A stretch of 64,000 nt of DNA from Quillaja saponaria (taxonomy: Eukaryota; Streptophyta; Magnoliopsida; Fabales; Quillajaceae), in contig CM055611.1 in the NCBI GenBank assembly GCA_029379385.1, positions 13,834,062 to 13,898,061 on the forward strand, given 5' to 3'. The position numbers and the translations under genes are program-made. The notes under the pieces were generated by a model. The model worked only from the letters and a program-made list of their open reading frames with translations, was not told where the DNA came from and made no database searches. Position 1 is the stretch's first letter, and each line of letters begins with the position of its first letter. Shown here piece by piece: positions 13,560-26,544 of the stretch.

Positions 13560-14700
13560 CTATAAAACAAGTTTCAATCAAATCACCATCAGCTAGTAAG
13601 TGACAGCTAATGAAGGCCTAGAGTATGAGTATCAAGTCTTGTTGTGAAGGGGAAGGGGAACTTTGTTTCAGTTTAACTCAGTAAAGATCTTTCCCGTATC
13701 AGAACTAATGATGAATCCATTCTTAGGTTTATCAGCTTTGAGTTATACTCCTAATTTATTCACAACAATCAAGAGTGTGGGTAGTGAAGGCCTGAAATAG
13801 GATTATCAAGTCTTCATGTGGAGGGGAAGAGAAACTCTGTTTTAGCTCCGCACATATTTTTCCATATCAAACACTAATGAGGAGTCCATGTTTATGTTCA
13901 TCAGCTTTGAGTTATGCTCCTTAGTTTTCCATAACAATTGAGAATGTGGGTGGCTAAGATACACTACAACTGCAGACGTAAAAGATTGCCTAAATAAGTT
14001 AAATTTCATAAATATCAAAGCAGTACATCAGAAATATAAAGGCGCATGGAAAAAGGAGACAATATAATATGCAGTCATTCTCCCTTGACAATAGGGAATT
14101 ATGTCACAGACGAAACAAAATATTAACTTAGTGAGATAAAGATGAATTTGCAGGTCTAAGTACGATACCCATTTGCCCTTCAGTAGTGCTTGAAATAAAT
14201 TCAAATGAGAGCATGATAGGCTAATCTTGAACAGAGCCTTACAATCTCTTGATTTCATCCGCAAGGAGAGGAAGAAATGAGTGATTTTGTAGGACAGAAG
14301 AGATAGTCTTGTTCTTGTAGATACTTATTTATATGTTCTTGTCTATCCCCCAAATGAATTGAAAAAGTACCCCAAAATAATTGAAGTTATGAATAAACCC
14401 TTAACCTAAAGTAGGTTTAAAACTTTGCCAAACCTTTTAAGACTATTCCCACCATCTTACCTGATTATTGTTTAGAAAATAGTTTGTACTATGGAGCCTG
14501 TTCAATGCAAAAGAGAACAAAAATTAAAAATAAAAGGCCTAGGAATTACTTTTTTGAAAAAAAGGGCCTACGAATTTGCAGTAATGAGTCCTTTATTCAA
14601 CATGCTATTAGGACATTTACCAAAAGAAGAAGCATGCTAATAGGGGAAAATAAAAATTATGCACCCATAAGGTATAGTAAGAAATATTCTCGTTGATAAT
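13560..14700. repeat. NSE3 upstream region with internal tandem repeat
   Basis: 14,340-14,700 is similar to 49,830-50,130 upstream of the intact NSE3 and to 35,790-36,120 upstream of PRISE C. 13,610-13,960 holds about two copies of a unit of roughly 175 bp (GAAGGCCT...ATCAGCTTTGAGTTAT...AGAATGTGGGT), present at about 13,613 and 13,787. 13,728-14,214 recurs at 18,340-18,844. No gene seen. Confidence 0.75.
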
Positions 14701-14924
14701 TCAAAGACATATGTAGTGAACTCTAAACTATATATTTTTTTTTTCTAATTAGAAATTGATATCCTATAACTTTTTTTTCTAATTAGAAATTAATATCTTG
14801 TTAGAAATTGTTTTATGTAATAGTTGAAAAGAATCTTGGATAATAGTATAACTTATTACTCCTTGGTAATTATTTCTTTAATTATCTTTCTTGCAAACTT
14901 CTGTTCAAAACTTTAAACTTCATA

Positions 14925-15085
14925 TTTGCCCGGTGGTTGTTAAGACTTGGCAAAGCCGAGGTCCAGGGTTCAAATCTTGGTGATTTATTTGCAGCAAGGT
15001 TTATCCCTTCAACCTTTTCCCCTGGGCCAAAAGGCCGTAAAATGTTTGAAGACCAGCAATCGAAATTGCAATTTGCATATAAAAT
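14925..15085 (+). repeat. tRNA-derived SINE-like repeat
   Basis: Contains a box B-like GGTTCAAATCTTGG preceded by a box A-like stretch (GTGGTTGTTAAGACTTGG), and continues with a non-tRNA body. It cannot fold as a tRNA. It recurs at 36,300-36,465 as part of the large duplication. Confidence 0.45.
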
Positions 15086-15498
15086 AGAGATCATACTCTA
15101 GCTCCAACTTCGAGAAGTTATAATTACACATGCAAGTCACAAAGAGCAATGCCTAAAACTTTTTATAATATGGAATTTACTAGATAAGGTTTACCTATGA
15201 AGTAAGTCTGCAAATGTAGGATTCCTCGGGCACAGAAGTAACTCAACAACTTGCAATTGGTCAAGGCATACATAAGAAATCTTTCTGGTTCTTTTTTCTA
15301 TCAAAATCCACCCAGGCCAAAATGCTTTCGATCTTCCTTCATTGCCAATTCTGGAAATTAGATAATCCCAGTATCCCACTACCTAATTTCTACTGTTTCC
15401 TTTTTTTCTGTTCGTCGATTTTGAGATGCAACAACAAATTAATTTCCCATTCAAATCATATTACTGGAAAGTATAACAGAAAACGATGGCCCTTATGC

Positions 15499-15504
15499 TT
15501 TATT
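15499..15504 (-). promoter_or_regulatory. Polyadenylation signal AATAAA, PRISE B
   Basis: AATAAA on the minus strand about 75 nt after the PRISE B stop codon; conserved in copy C. Confidence 0.5.
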
Positions 15505-15576
15505 GCCAAAACAATCAAATACAAACACACCAGCATCAACATAACCCAGAAATTATTGGCCTATCAACAAACCTTT

Positions 15577-16862
<1,286 letters not shown>

Positions 16863-16926
16863 TTTCTTGCTGAAATTGGTATGCAAGAAAAAGATTCGAA
16901 GTATGGGGGTTTGATTTTGCAATGAG

Positions 16927-16934
16927 TATATATA
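16927..16934 (-). promoter_or_regulatory. TATA box, PRISE B
   Basis: TATATATA (in CTTATATATACTC on the minus strand) about 65 nt upstream of the ATG, conserved in copy C at 38,291-38,298. Confidence 0.55.
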
Positions 16935-18339
16935 AGGACGATTTTCAGGGAAAGATATTCATACAGTGACGCCAATGACAATAGTCATGGCCTCGCCAGA
17001 GAAGAACGTAAGACGCATGGATACGGAAGCAAGAATGTTATGCAACTGATGACAATAGCCATGACGTCTGCATTTGGATATCTATAATTTTTATGCTTTT
17101 TTTTCTTTTTCTTCCTTTATATTTGAAACAAATAAATGATATAAAATTTAAATGAAATTTAATTTTCTAGGATTACAATTTTATTTATTTTTTTTGGATT
17201 GAGAATTATAATTTTCATAATAAATAGAATAGATTCCTATTTTGTAAAATTCATTTGAAATATATTATTATTTTGTCTACCTTAAAAAATAATTTTACTC
17301 TTCATATTACAAATAGTTTTAATTTACATAAATCAATAAAGAGTAACCACCCTTCGTCTCAAATGTTCATCAAACTAGTTACAATTTTTTTTCTTACCTA
17401 TTTTTTGTTTATTAAACAGAAATTAATACCACAGTTTTTATATTTTTAATTGATCAATGTTAGTTTTAATTTAAAAATTGAGGGTAGTATGAAAAAATAC
17501 TTAAACTAATATGAATTCTTTATTTATTTCAAATGAGAAAATTTGACTAAATTTCATAAATATAATTTTTATTTTAAATAAGAAAATTCATTTAAAATGA
17601 ATGAATTCTATTTTTTATGTCATTTCATACACGCCGTAATGAAGTTAAACGAAGCAAAACAATACTAAAATTTAAAAATTATGAAATGAAATTAACAAGA
17701 AAATATTTTAGGGAAAATAAATCTAATTACATCTTTTATTTGTTATTATATTAGGGCATTAGACTAGGTTGAAGTTTTTGATGTAATATGAATATAATAT
17801 AAGGAATCGTTTTAAATATGGCAATTAAATATACAATATTATTTAAAATTTTGATTTATTAAATCTTATATCACCTTATATGTAGATTGAAATTCTATAA
17901 TATATAGTTGTGTATTTATGAAACTTTCAATTTTTTCGATCTTAATTTCAACTTCACTCCTTTTTTGGTTGATTGACCAAAATTATGACATAAGCATTCT
18001 ATCTCTAAATGTATGCACATGGACAAATCTAACTAAAATCTACATGAAAGTGAGAAAGGCTGCGAAGAGATTGCCTAGAAGAATTTTTGGTAGTTTATAG
18101 TACCGTACCAAACTTTTTCTCTATCTTAACCTAGCCTATTAAATCTAATATTTATAATCAGCATATTGGTCCGGAATGTGAGCTCCTTTCCTTGACTTCA
18201 TGGGTTCAAATCTCTTTTGAGAAGTCATGAGAAGTAAAATTCTCTTAAATTTCATACTCACTGTGTAAATTTTAATTGGATATCAGTTAGATTTAAATTA
18301 TCGATGACAATAAGCATGTAAATTGGATATCCGTTAGAT
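16935..18339. other. PRISE B upstream region (shared with C)
   Basis: No gene. Nearly the same as 38,299-39,630 upstream of PRISE C. Near 16,970-17,075 an ATGACAATAGTCATGGCC and a GATGACAATAGCCATGACG form two related boxes about 75 bp apart. Near 18,165-18,250 there is a SINE-like box B (GGGTTCAAATCTC). The shared sequence ends around 18,316, where NSE3-upstream sequence begins. Confidence 0.6.
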
Positions 18340-18844
18340 TTATCAGCTTTGAGTTGTACTCCTAATTTTTTCACAACAATCAAGAGTGTGGGTAGTGAAG
18401 GCCTGAAATAGGATTATCAAGTCTTCATGTGGAGGGGAAGAGAAACTCTGTTTTAGCTCCGCACATATTTTTCCATATCAAACACTAATGAGGAGTCCAT
18501 GTTTATGTTCATCAGCTTTGGTTTATGTTCATCAGCTTTGAGTTATGCTCCTTAGTTTTCCATAACAATTGAGAATGTGGGTGGCTAAGATACACTACAA
18601 CTGCAGAAGTAAAAGATTGCCTAAATAAGTTAAATTTCATAAATATCAAAGCAGCACATCAGAAATATAAAGGCGCATGGAAAAGGAGACAATATAATAT
18701 GCAGTCATTCCCCCTTGACAATAGGGAATTATGTCACAGACGAAACAAAATATTAACTTAGTGAGATAAAGATGAATTTGCAGGTCTAAGTACGATACCC
18801 ATTTGCCCTTCAGTAGTGCTTGAAATAAATTCAAATGAGAGCAT
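18340..18844. repeat. Direct repeat of 13,728-14,214
   Basis: Nearly identical to the NSE3-upstream sequence at 13,728-14,214, ending at CAAATGAGAGCAT. It carries an extra exact 20-bp tandem duplication at 18,501-18,520 and 18,521-18,540 (GTTTATGTTCATCAGCTTTG). At 14,215 the sequence continues GATAGGCT; here it changes abruptly to receptor-kinase sequence. The continuation reappears at 35,688. Confidence 0.9.
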
Positions 18845-20884
18845 CAAACCATTGCGAATGGACAGGGATTACATGTGATGCCAATGCGAGGATTATACAG
18901 ATGGCTCCACCATGTAATACGATTTATGTGGGAGATAAGTTTGGGAAGATGAACTTCACTGCCTTCCCCAATTTAGTCTATTTGAGTCTCGTTGGAATTG
19001 GACTTTCCGGGAGTATTCCTTCTGAAATAGGTATGCTATCAAAACTCACTAATCTAGACATGTCTTATAATCATCTTACAGGTGAGCTACCTGTCTTTCT
19101 CGTGAATCTCACTAGTAACAACTTCACTGGTGCAATTCCTGATCAACTAATTAAGAGTTTGAGGAAAATTTCCATACTGGATTTGAGTGGCAACAATTTC
19201 AATGGATCCATCCATTGGAGTGTAGGTGAGATGACCAATCTTACCCAATTGAATTTGCATTCAAATTCATCTCTGGTCAGTTACCTTCTTCACTTGAAAA
19301 CCTTTACTCAGTCACTGGTCAGATGCCTTCCACATTTGGTAGACTCACCAATTTAGTAGATCTTGATGCAAGTGGAAATCAAATTGGAGGTTTAAGCCCT
19401 CTTGAAATAGAGAATCTAAAAAATTTGGTGTCCTTGGACCTGAGTAGGAACAATCTGATTGGCTCAATCCCTTCAACCATAGCTCATTTAACCAAATTAG
19501 AATATTTGGACCTAAGTAGGAACTATCTGATTGGTTCAATCCCTTCAACCATAACTCATTTAACTCAATTACAAAATTTGAACCTTAGCTCCAACCAACT
19601 AAAAGGTTCAGTCCCCTTAAGATTAGAAAACTTGACCTTTCTGAATACATTAGATCTTAGTGCAAACAATCTCATCGTTGTTGTTCCTTTGCCTTTCTAT
19701 CAGTTAACTTCTTTGTTTATTTTGAATCTTTCTTCAAATCAAATCAACGGTTCCATACCCAGTGACCTTTCCAATTTAATCTTTCTAAATCATTTTGATC
19801 TTTCTTCAAACCAACTTTCTGGTTCAATACCACAACCGGAATTACACAGCTCCTCAACCTTCAATCACTCAACCTTTCTCGAAACCAACTACATGGAAGC
19901 ATTCCTTCCAATGTCCATGTCCTTTCTCAGCTTATTACAATGGACATCAATTATAACTTCATCACTGGAGAGATACCTGCTAGGTTAGATTTCTTAACGA
20001 TCTTGAATCTCAAATACAATAATCTTACCGGCAATTTAGGCAGGGAGTTAGCAAATGTGCTTCACCTGAACCTGTCACACAATTCTTTGAGTGGACAAAT
20101 TCCAAAAGACTTCTGCTTTAGTCATACTGATGTCTCTAGCATCTTCATTGGCAACAAGGAATTAAGTAATGAGATATCAATGTTTTCTTCTAAATGTAAT
20201 TCCCCAAGCAAACCCATAACCACTCATGTTACTTCTTCATCAAGTACCAAAATTCACTCACTAAAAATCATTATCCCCATCATCAGTCTCTTTGTCATTC
20301 TATTTGTTGTCGTACTTATTGTTTTTCGATATATGATGAAAAGGAAAAGTATATATGAGGAAACAATAGCAATGGATGGAAACATATTCTCAATATGGAA
20401 CTATGATGGAAAAATTGCATTTGAAGACGTCATTGAAGCAACAAAGGACTTTGATTTAAGACACTGTATTGGAACTTTAAGCTTCACGGTTTTTGTTTGT
20501 ACAAACAATGCATGTTTTTAGTTTATGAGTACATGAAATGAGGTAGCTTATTTTATGTATTAAGCAATTATTCTGACGCTAATGGATTGAGTTGGAACAA
20601 GAGGGTGACATGAGTTGGAACAAGAGGGTGAATATTGTCAAAGGCATAGCACATGGTTTATCTTACATGCATCATGACTGTACCCCAACAATTATTCATC
20701 AAGACATAACAAGCAGCAATATTCTGTTGAACATAGAATTGGAGGCTTTTATTTCAGACTTTTGGACTGCTAGATTCCTTGATCCTAATACCTCCAATCA
20801 AACTCTACTAGTTGGAACTTATGGATATGTTGACCCAGGTATATATGGTCTATTCTTCTACCAATTATATATAAATAGATAGAT

Positions 20885-20918
<34 letters not shown>

Positions 20919-21372
20919 TCTTTTTGCTATATTATATTCTTGACATAAGTTTCTTCAAACACATATTTTTAATTTTTTGATTCATTACAGAACTTGCCTA
21001 CACAATGGTTGTGACTGAAAAATGCAATGTTTATAGCTTTGGAGTGGTGGCATTGGAAGCAATGACGGGAAAGCATCCAGGAGAGCTAATTTCCTATTTA
21101 TCAGCATTATCTACTCAGAACATTATGCTAAAGGATATCTTGGATCGACGCCTTCCTCTTCCTTACCATTAAAGAATTGGTAGAGATGTGATTCTTGCAG
21201 TAGCATTAGCTCTTGCATGCCTAAACTCGAAACCAAAATCTTGACCATCAATGCAACAAGTGGCTTAGGAATTATTGATTCATAGACAATCGTTGGCCAA
21301 TCATGCCTTTGATGAAATCACAATACAGCAGTTGATGACTCAAGAAGCCTATCCAGCTACTCGTACACAATA
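18845..21372 (+). pseudogene. LRR receptor-like kinase pseudogene (MIK2/LRR-XII-like)
   Basis: Starts mid-domain at the block joint with the cap region before the LRRs (HCEWTGITCDANA), so signal peptide and start are lost. LRRs follow in three frames: about 18,845-19,300, 19,323-19,870 and 19,940-20,150 (e.g. LDLSRNNLIGSIPS). A juxtamembrane region and a transmembrane helix lie near 20,265-20,340 (IIIPIISLFVILFVVVLIVF). The kinase begins at about 20,400 (IAFEDVIEATKDFD) but the glycine loop, ATP-binding Lys and helix C are deleted near 20,480, with a stop soon after. C-lobe: HRD is HQD and DFG is DFW, then TYGYVDPG, a GT-AG intron 20,839-20,990, and VYSFGVVALEAMTGKHPGE with stops at 21,170 and after. 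A 21-bp duplication sits at 20,588-20,631. Dead as a kinase. Confidence 0.9.
20886..20916. repeat. (TA)n microsatellite in LRR-RLK intron
   Basis: About 15 TA units preceded by a few GATA units, inside the remnant kinase intron. Confidence 0.9.
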
Positions 21373-21901
21373 GTTAAGAAAATTTACTCAATGATCAACA
21401 AAGAAATGATGTTATTTTTGGAGTTCTTATATGTCTCATTGATACACCATTTGTTTGCAAACCAAAGATATGTCTCCATGAAATCTAGATAGATCTTACA
21501 AAACTGAAATAATCTTCCATTAAGGCTAATATTTTAGAATATAATCGTAGAGTCAAATATATATTAACGCACTTGAATGCTACTCGAATTCAAATATTTA
21601 AACTCTAATAACTCAAATATAAAGTTCGAGTTTGATTCTAAGTCTAGGTTCGTATATTCAAGTCCAATGTTTGAGTTATTAGAGTTATTTGAGTTTAAAC
21701 TCTAGTAACTCAAATATTAAGTCTAGGTTCTAATTCTACTCGAATTGAAATATTTAAACTCTAATGAAATCTAATCTTGCAAAACATGCATGGTACTATA
21801 TTTTTCATTTTAGGATTTCGACCTAAAAATCCAACCTCAAAAATTCAAATCATGTTTGGGTAAAAGAGATAATTATTTGATAGATTACATAGAGTTTCCA
21901 C
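21373..21901. repeat. AT-rich spacer with direct and inverted copies of a CTCGAATT/ACTCAAAT motif
   Basis: CTACTCGAATTCAAATATTT at about 21,582 recurs with one change at about 21,736. Between them ACTCTAATAACTCAAAT and its inverse GAGTTATTAGAGTT alternate. No gene. Confidence 0.65.
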
Positions 21902-23582
21902 TCAACTGCTTATAAGTTGGGCAACAAATTTCTCAATGTTTTTATCAGAGCTTCCATCATCATCTACCGCCTCTTTTGCCAATTTTTTCCACTTCAAGGA
22001 AATTCTTCTCATCTCATTTCCTCTCTCTCCCTCCATTACTTCTCTTATACACATCTCTATCTCCTCTCTTGTTACAATGCCTTTCTCATGATCTATCCTA
22101 GCTCTAATCCCTACCTTCCACACATCCACAATGAACTTAGCATTAGTTGGTTGATCTGTCCATTGTGGCATTGCCACCATTGGCACCGCCAAGCTCAATG
22201 CTTCAAGTGTTGAATTCCATCCACAATGAGTCATAAAGCAAGCCACTGCCTTATGATTCAAAACTTCCAACTGAGGACACCAATTTACCAATAGACCCTT
22301 GGTTGCAGTATCTTGTACAAAATTTTGAGGAAGTTTATTTATTTCTGATTCTCTGACTACCCAGAGGAAATAATAGTTGCTTTTCTTAAGGGCTAATGTT
22401 ATTTCCTCCATTTGCTCTTCAACCAGAGTGGCCAAGCTTCCAAATGAAATATAGATGACAGATCCAATTTCCTTTGAATCTAGCCATTTCATGCAAGACT
22501 CACTGTTGGGTTGAAATAGGCTAAGGCCATAGTCTTTGTCATTATTCATTCTCTTATCCAAATACATTGATGGAATGGTTGGGCCTACATTCTTGAATGG
22601 CCATTGGCTAGTGATCCAATTGACTACCTAATAAAGACAAAAAAAGAAGAAGAAAAATTTCAATGTCGTGGAATTTAAATGTCTGTTAAAGAAAAGAAAC
22701 AAACAAACAAAAGCAATGTATGAAAATGTAATATTCCTACAAACTAATTATATTGTCCAAGATAAAAGCTTTACAGCCATACTTGATGAATATGTGGTTT
22801 GTTAGAGAATGAGTAGCCTTCAACTTTATAAAAAATAAAATAAAATTGCAATCTAAAATAGTTTTAATTTCATATCTTTTTATATTTGAGACCAATGTTG
22901 TAAATTATAGTTTTGATTTCATATCCTTATATTGTCAATGAATTAGATATTATTTCTTTCTATTTTAACGTATCTCAAAAAATCATGATTTTTTTTTTTT
23001 ATAAAATTTCAAATCAATATATAAAAACAAATTTTTAGATGGTGTAAAATTAATAGAGAATTGAAATTGGAGTACAAGTATTGTTGAGATTCAGATGCTT
23101 ACCTCTTCTTCCAATTTATCAAAGCTATTACAGAATATCCATTTCAGTTGCTGAAAATTTGAAATTTGTTCCACAAGGATTTTCAACAGTGATGCATGTA
23201 AGGTGGGGTTGGAAATGAAGGAAGGCATGTCATGAAGCCCAAGTCTTGGAATCCCAGTTCCAGGCAACAAAACCGTAGGCTCTTGTAATGGAACTTTGAG
23301 CTTTCCTTCAAATACATGGTTAAAGATAGTAGTAAAAGTACAAGAAAGAGTTATGAAAGGAGCTCCTTCTAGGCCTAATTCTCTTGCTGTGCCTAGACAC
23401 CATGGCATAACAGAATCGTACACAAGAAGTTTTGTGCAATTTCCCAAGCTGTGATTTTTCTCAATCACAGTGGTTAGGCTACTTGGGAGGGCAGCTTTGA
23501 AATGATCTATATAGACATCAATGGATGCAGCACTTGGTGGTAAAAAGGGATCTGGTTCAGAGATTATATAATTAAAAGTCAT
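21902..23582 (-). CDS. UGT74-like UDP-glycosyltransferase, 5'-truncated
   Basis: Two exons: 23,582-23,103 and 22,627-21,902, with a 475-bp GT-AG intron. The joint gives EEEVVNW, the standard intron position and sequence in UGT74-type genes. The readable product is about 401 aa against about 455-460 for the family. The missing part is the N-terminal start, including the QGHINP-type motif with the catalytic His. The visible Met (TFNYIISEPD) is just the first in frame. The C-terminal half is complete: the PSPG box starts WCPQLEVLNHKAVACF, contains HCGWNS and ends QWTDQ, with the final Gln typical of glucose transfer. No frameshift or stop inside. Family members glucosylate small acceptors in the cytosol. 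Without the N-terminal acceptor domain it is probably inactive unless an upstream exon exists; none was seen in 23,583-24,300. Confidence 0.75.
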
Positions 23583-25012
23583 AATAACAATTTAATTTTG
23601 TAAAAGTCACAATATTATTAAATTCAACCATAATTTTAATTTATAAGTTAAATTTGGTAATGCTGTAATTTTTAAAAAATTTAAAAAATTGACGTTATTT
23701 TCATCTATTTAAAAATAATTATCAAAAAGTTACAGCTAATTTTTAAACGCATCTATTCAGACGCTTCCAAAACGCCCATAACTTTTTAAAAACAATGAAA
23801 AAATATTATAAAAAATAATGAACTAGACAATTTTTATGTGTTGTAAGTTTTGAAAAGTCATATAATTTTTTTGAAAAATATTACCAAACTCAATTTTAGT
23901 ATTGTTAATTAATTATTTCATCCAAAAACTAGTGCTTGATATTCAAATTCAGAATTTCTTGCATTGACATTATAATAAATTATTACGTATTAATAATAAG
24001 CTCAAACTTACAGTGAGAGAGTGGCGTTATATATAGTTTTGTACATTTTAATTTTTTTATCAAAAAAGGAAAGAAAACAGAGATAGATACTAATCAGTGT
24101 TAAGTGTGCCAAGAGATGGAAATGGCTATCTTGAAAAATCAAAAGGATACAGAGAGTCTATCACCTTGTGTTCGGATCATTTGGAAAAGGCAATCACTAT
24201 CAGCTTTGACAATTACACTGGACTAACAAAATACTGGGCCTTCTTGGTTTTCTTGGGCTCTTACTATTTTATCCAGTTGAGGGATATATAGGAAGGACAA
24301 TAGTGGCATTAAAATTTTTTTTTTTGTTACATCGGTCATTTTAGCAGAAGATATCATGTCAATTTGATTGGATTAGGTGTTTAGCAATCAATTTATAGCA
24401 CGGATAAGAGTTGGCAACTACTTTGAAAATAGTTTATTTTTGTCGCCTTAGGAGAAGATACCGAATCAAAATGTTTTATATTCACTTTTTTTATGTGGTT
24501 ATATTTGTTTTTGATTACTTGAGTAGTGAAGCTTCTATCAATTTATAGAATAAATTTTCATTATTTTCTATAAAAAAAAAAAGCAGAAAAAGAAATGACG
24601 ATTATGCATTATTCTTTCCTTATGTATTCATTTCCTTTCTTGCTGGATGGAAAAACAATATAATTTTTCATAAAAAATTTAAAGTTTTTCTTTTGATATT
24701 CATAACATCATTGATTAAAAAATATATTAAGTAATTCACTTCTCATCTATTTAACTATACTAAAATCTTAAACATATTTATGGTGTCTTGTTACTAAAAT
24801 TCTAAACACTTTTATGGTGTTCTACTATTGTATAAATATTAATTAAATAATTTTATTACTTTAAATTATTTGGAATAAAAACAATTAATTTAAAATTTTC
24901 CAACTATTCTAATAAATCTCATACTTATGTGTCAATTCTTTTATCTTTCTATCATGTTACACCAATAATTTTTTTTTAACAACTAAATTAAATACTATTA
25001 ACTAAAAGTTAA
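23583..25012. other. Intergenic, AT-rich
   Basis: No UGT N-terminus found on the minus strand. A 64-codon open frame at 24,097-24,291 (+) has no family resemblance and I do not call it a gene. The rest is AT-rich without clear repeats. Confidence 0.5.
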
Positions 25013-25808
25013 GGCCGTATTTGGATTTGTTAAATTTGAATTTGAATTGAAATTATAAAACCAATTTCAATTTTACTAATATTGAAATTGGTTAGAATTA
25101 TAATACACGAGTTTGGATCACATAAAAAATTATACCCGAATTGTTATTCAAGTACTTGGTGATAATTGTTGTCGTCTCCAGGGAATTGTTATTCAAGTAC
25201 TCGGTGATGTTTGTTGTCGTCTTTAGCAGCTTCTGGCTATAGTTGGCGCGGCAGTACCTGGTGGCTTTTGATGGTAGTTTTCATCATCTTTGACAATGGT
25301 TGTAGTCATCTATGGTGGGTTTTGACGATAATAGTCATCGTTACAGTAGTTGTCACCATTTCTGGTTGGTCTATACTGTAGTTGTTGTCGTCTTTGGTTG
25401 TCTCGATTGTGGTCATTGTCATTTTCAGCATGTTTCAATAGTGGCCAGTATTGAATTTGACTGGTAGACAGTGGTCAGTAGTGGCAACTGACTATAGGTG
25501 AACCTAATTGATGTGGGAAAAGGACGACGGTGGGGGGACAAAGTTGTTGATGGGTAACGAATGCTGATATTATAGCACGATGTGTTGTCATAAGTAAGTG
25601 GCTATCAAGAATATCACATGTACAAGAATTGTAAAGTTTTAGGTATACCCGTAAGAATTGATTATTATGTTTTATAATTGCTTCTCAAATTCTTGGAATT
25701 AAGTTGATAATTCCAATTCAAATTCTAAAATGTGTACCAAACAGAAAAATTATAATTGAATTGTCTAATTCCCAATTCCAATTTAATTCATTACATCTAA
25801 ATGGATCC
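25013..25808. mobile_element. Putative non-autonomous TIR element with G/T-rich cargo
   Basis: The left end GGCCGTATTTGGATTTG and the inverted right end GGATCCATTTAGATG resemble each other, and both are followed inward by AATT-rich inverted sequence (AATTTGAATTTGAATTG against AATTAAATTGGAATTG). The core 25,140-25,480 is a strand-biased degenerate GTTGTYGTC/TTTGG repeat. No transposase. The target duplication is not certain. Confidence 0.4.
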
Positions 25809-26179
25809 TAGAAAACTAACTATCCCATATTTATTGGTAGTTTTTTCCCAAATCAATTACCGACTCTATTTTCAATGTGCGGCAGCATGTGCTTGTGGCT
25901 AGTTTTATAATTTTTATTTTCCTCTCATTTTCTAAGTAAATATATTTGATTTATTATTATTATTATTTGCTTAGTGGTTTATGTTATGCCTAGATCAATT
26001 TATGTATTTTTTATCACCTTTTCTTTTTGATTAAATATATATAATCAACAATGAAAATAAAAAATTCATTAAAATTTTATTCTCACGTTCTATTTAAAAA
26101 TTTCCAGAAAAATAGAAAAATAAATAACAAAGTAAAATTAATTTTTCTTCGTAAAAAATAAAGAGATTCACCAAAACTT
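25809..26179. other. AT-rich spacer
   Basis: Nothing recognisable; AT-rich, with a short (ATT)n-like run near 25,950. Confidence 0.4.
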
Positions 26180-26544
26180 TAAAGACTAGTTTGTTATGTA
26201 TGAATGATTTTTTATGGAATTAGAATGGGAAAGGGAATGGGTATGGAATGTTGTGAAATGAAATGATTATTTTATTCTATTGTTTGGTAGGGTCAAGGAG
26301 CACTACAAGAAAACTAGGCTTTTCTTACAAACCATCATCGATAACCTAAGTTTGTAGGTAAATGTATCTAATACCTACAAACTTACCTACGAAATGAAAA
26401 AATACTATTGTTGGCAAATATTTTGTCGGTATAGACTTGTGTTTCCTCCAATTTATGGTAATTATTAAGTTTTATTTATTGAAGTATGATAAGTATATTT
26501 CACTATTATCAATTGAACATTTTGCTAATTTGTTATGAAATTGT

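Noticed and set aside
14925..15000. tRNA-like box A and box B
   Set aside because: No acceptor stem or anticodon arm can be formed; duplicated with the PRISE unit and better explained as a SINE-like repeat.
24097..24291. 64-codon open frame in an otherwise gene-free stretch
   Set aside because: No family resemblance, no supporting splice or promoter context, and length expected by chance.
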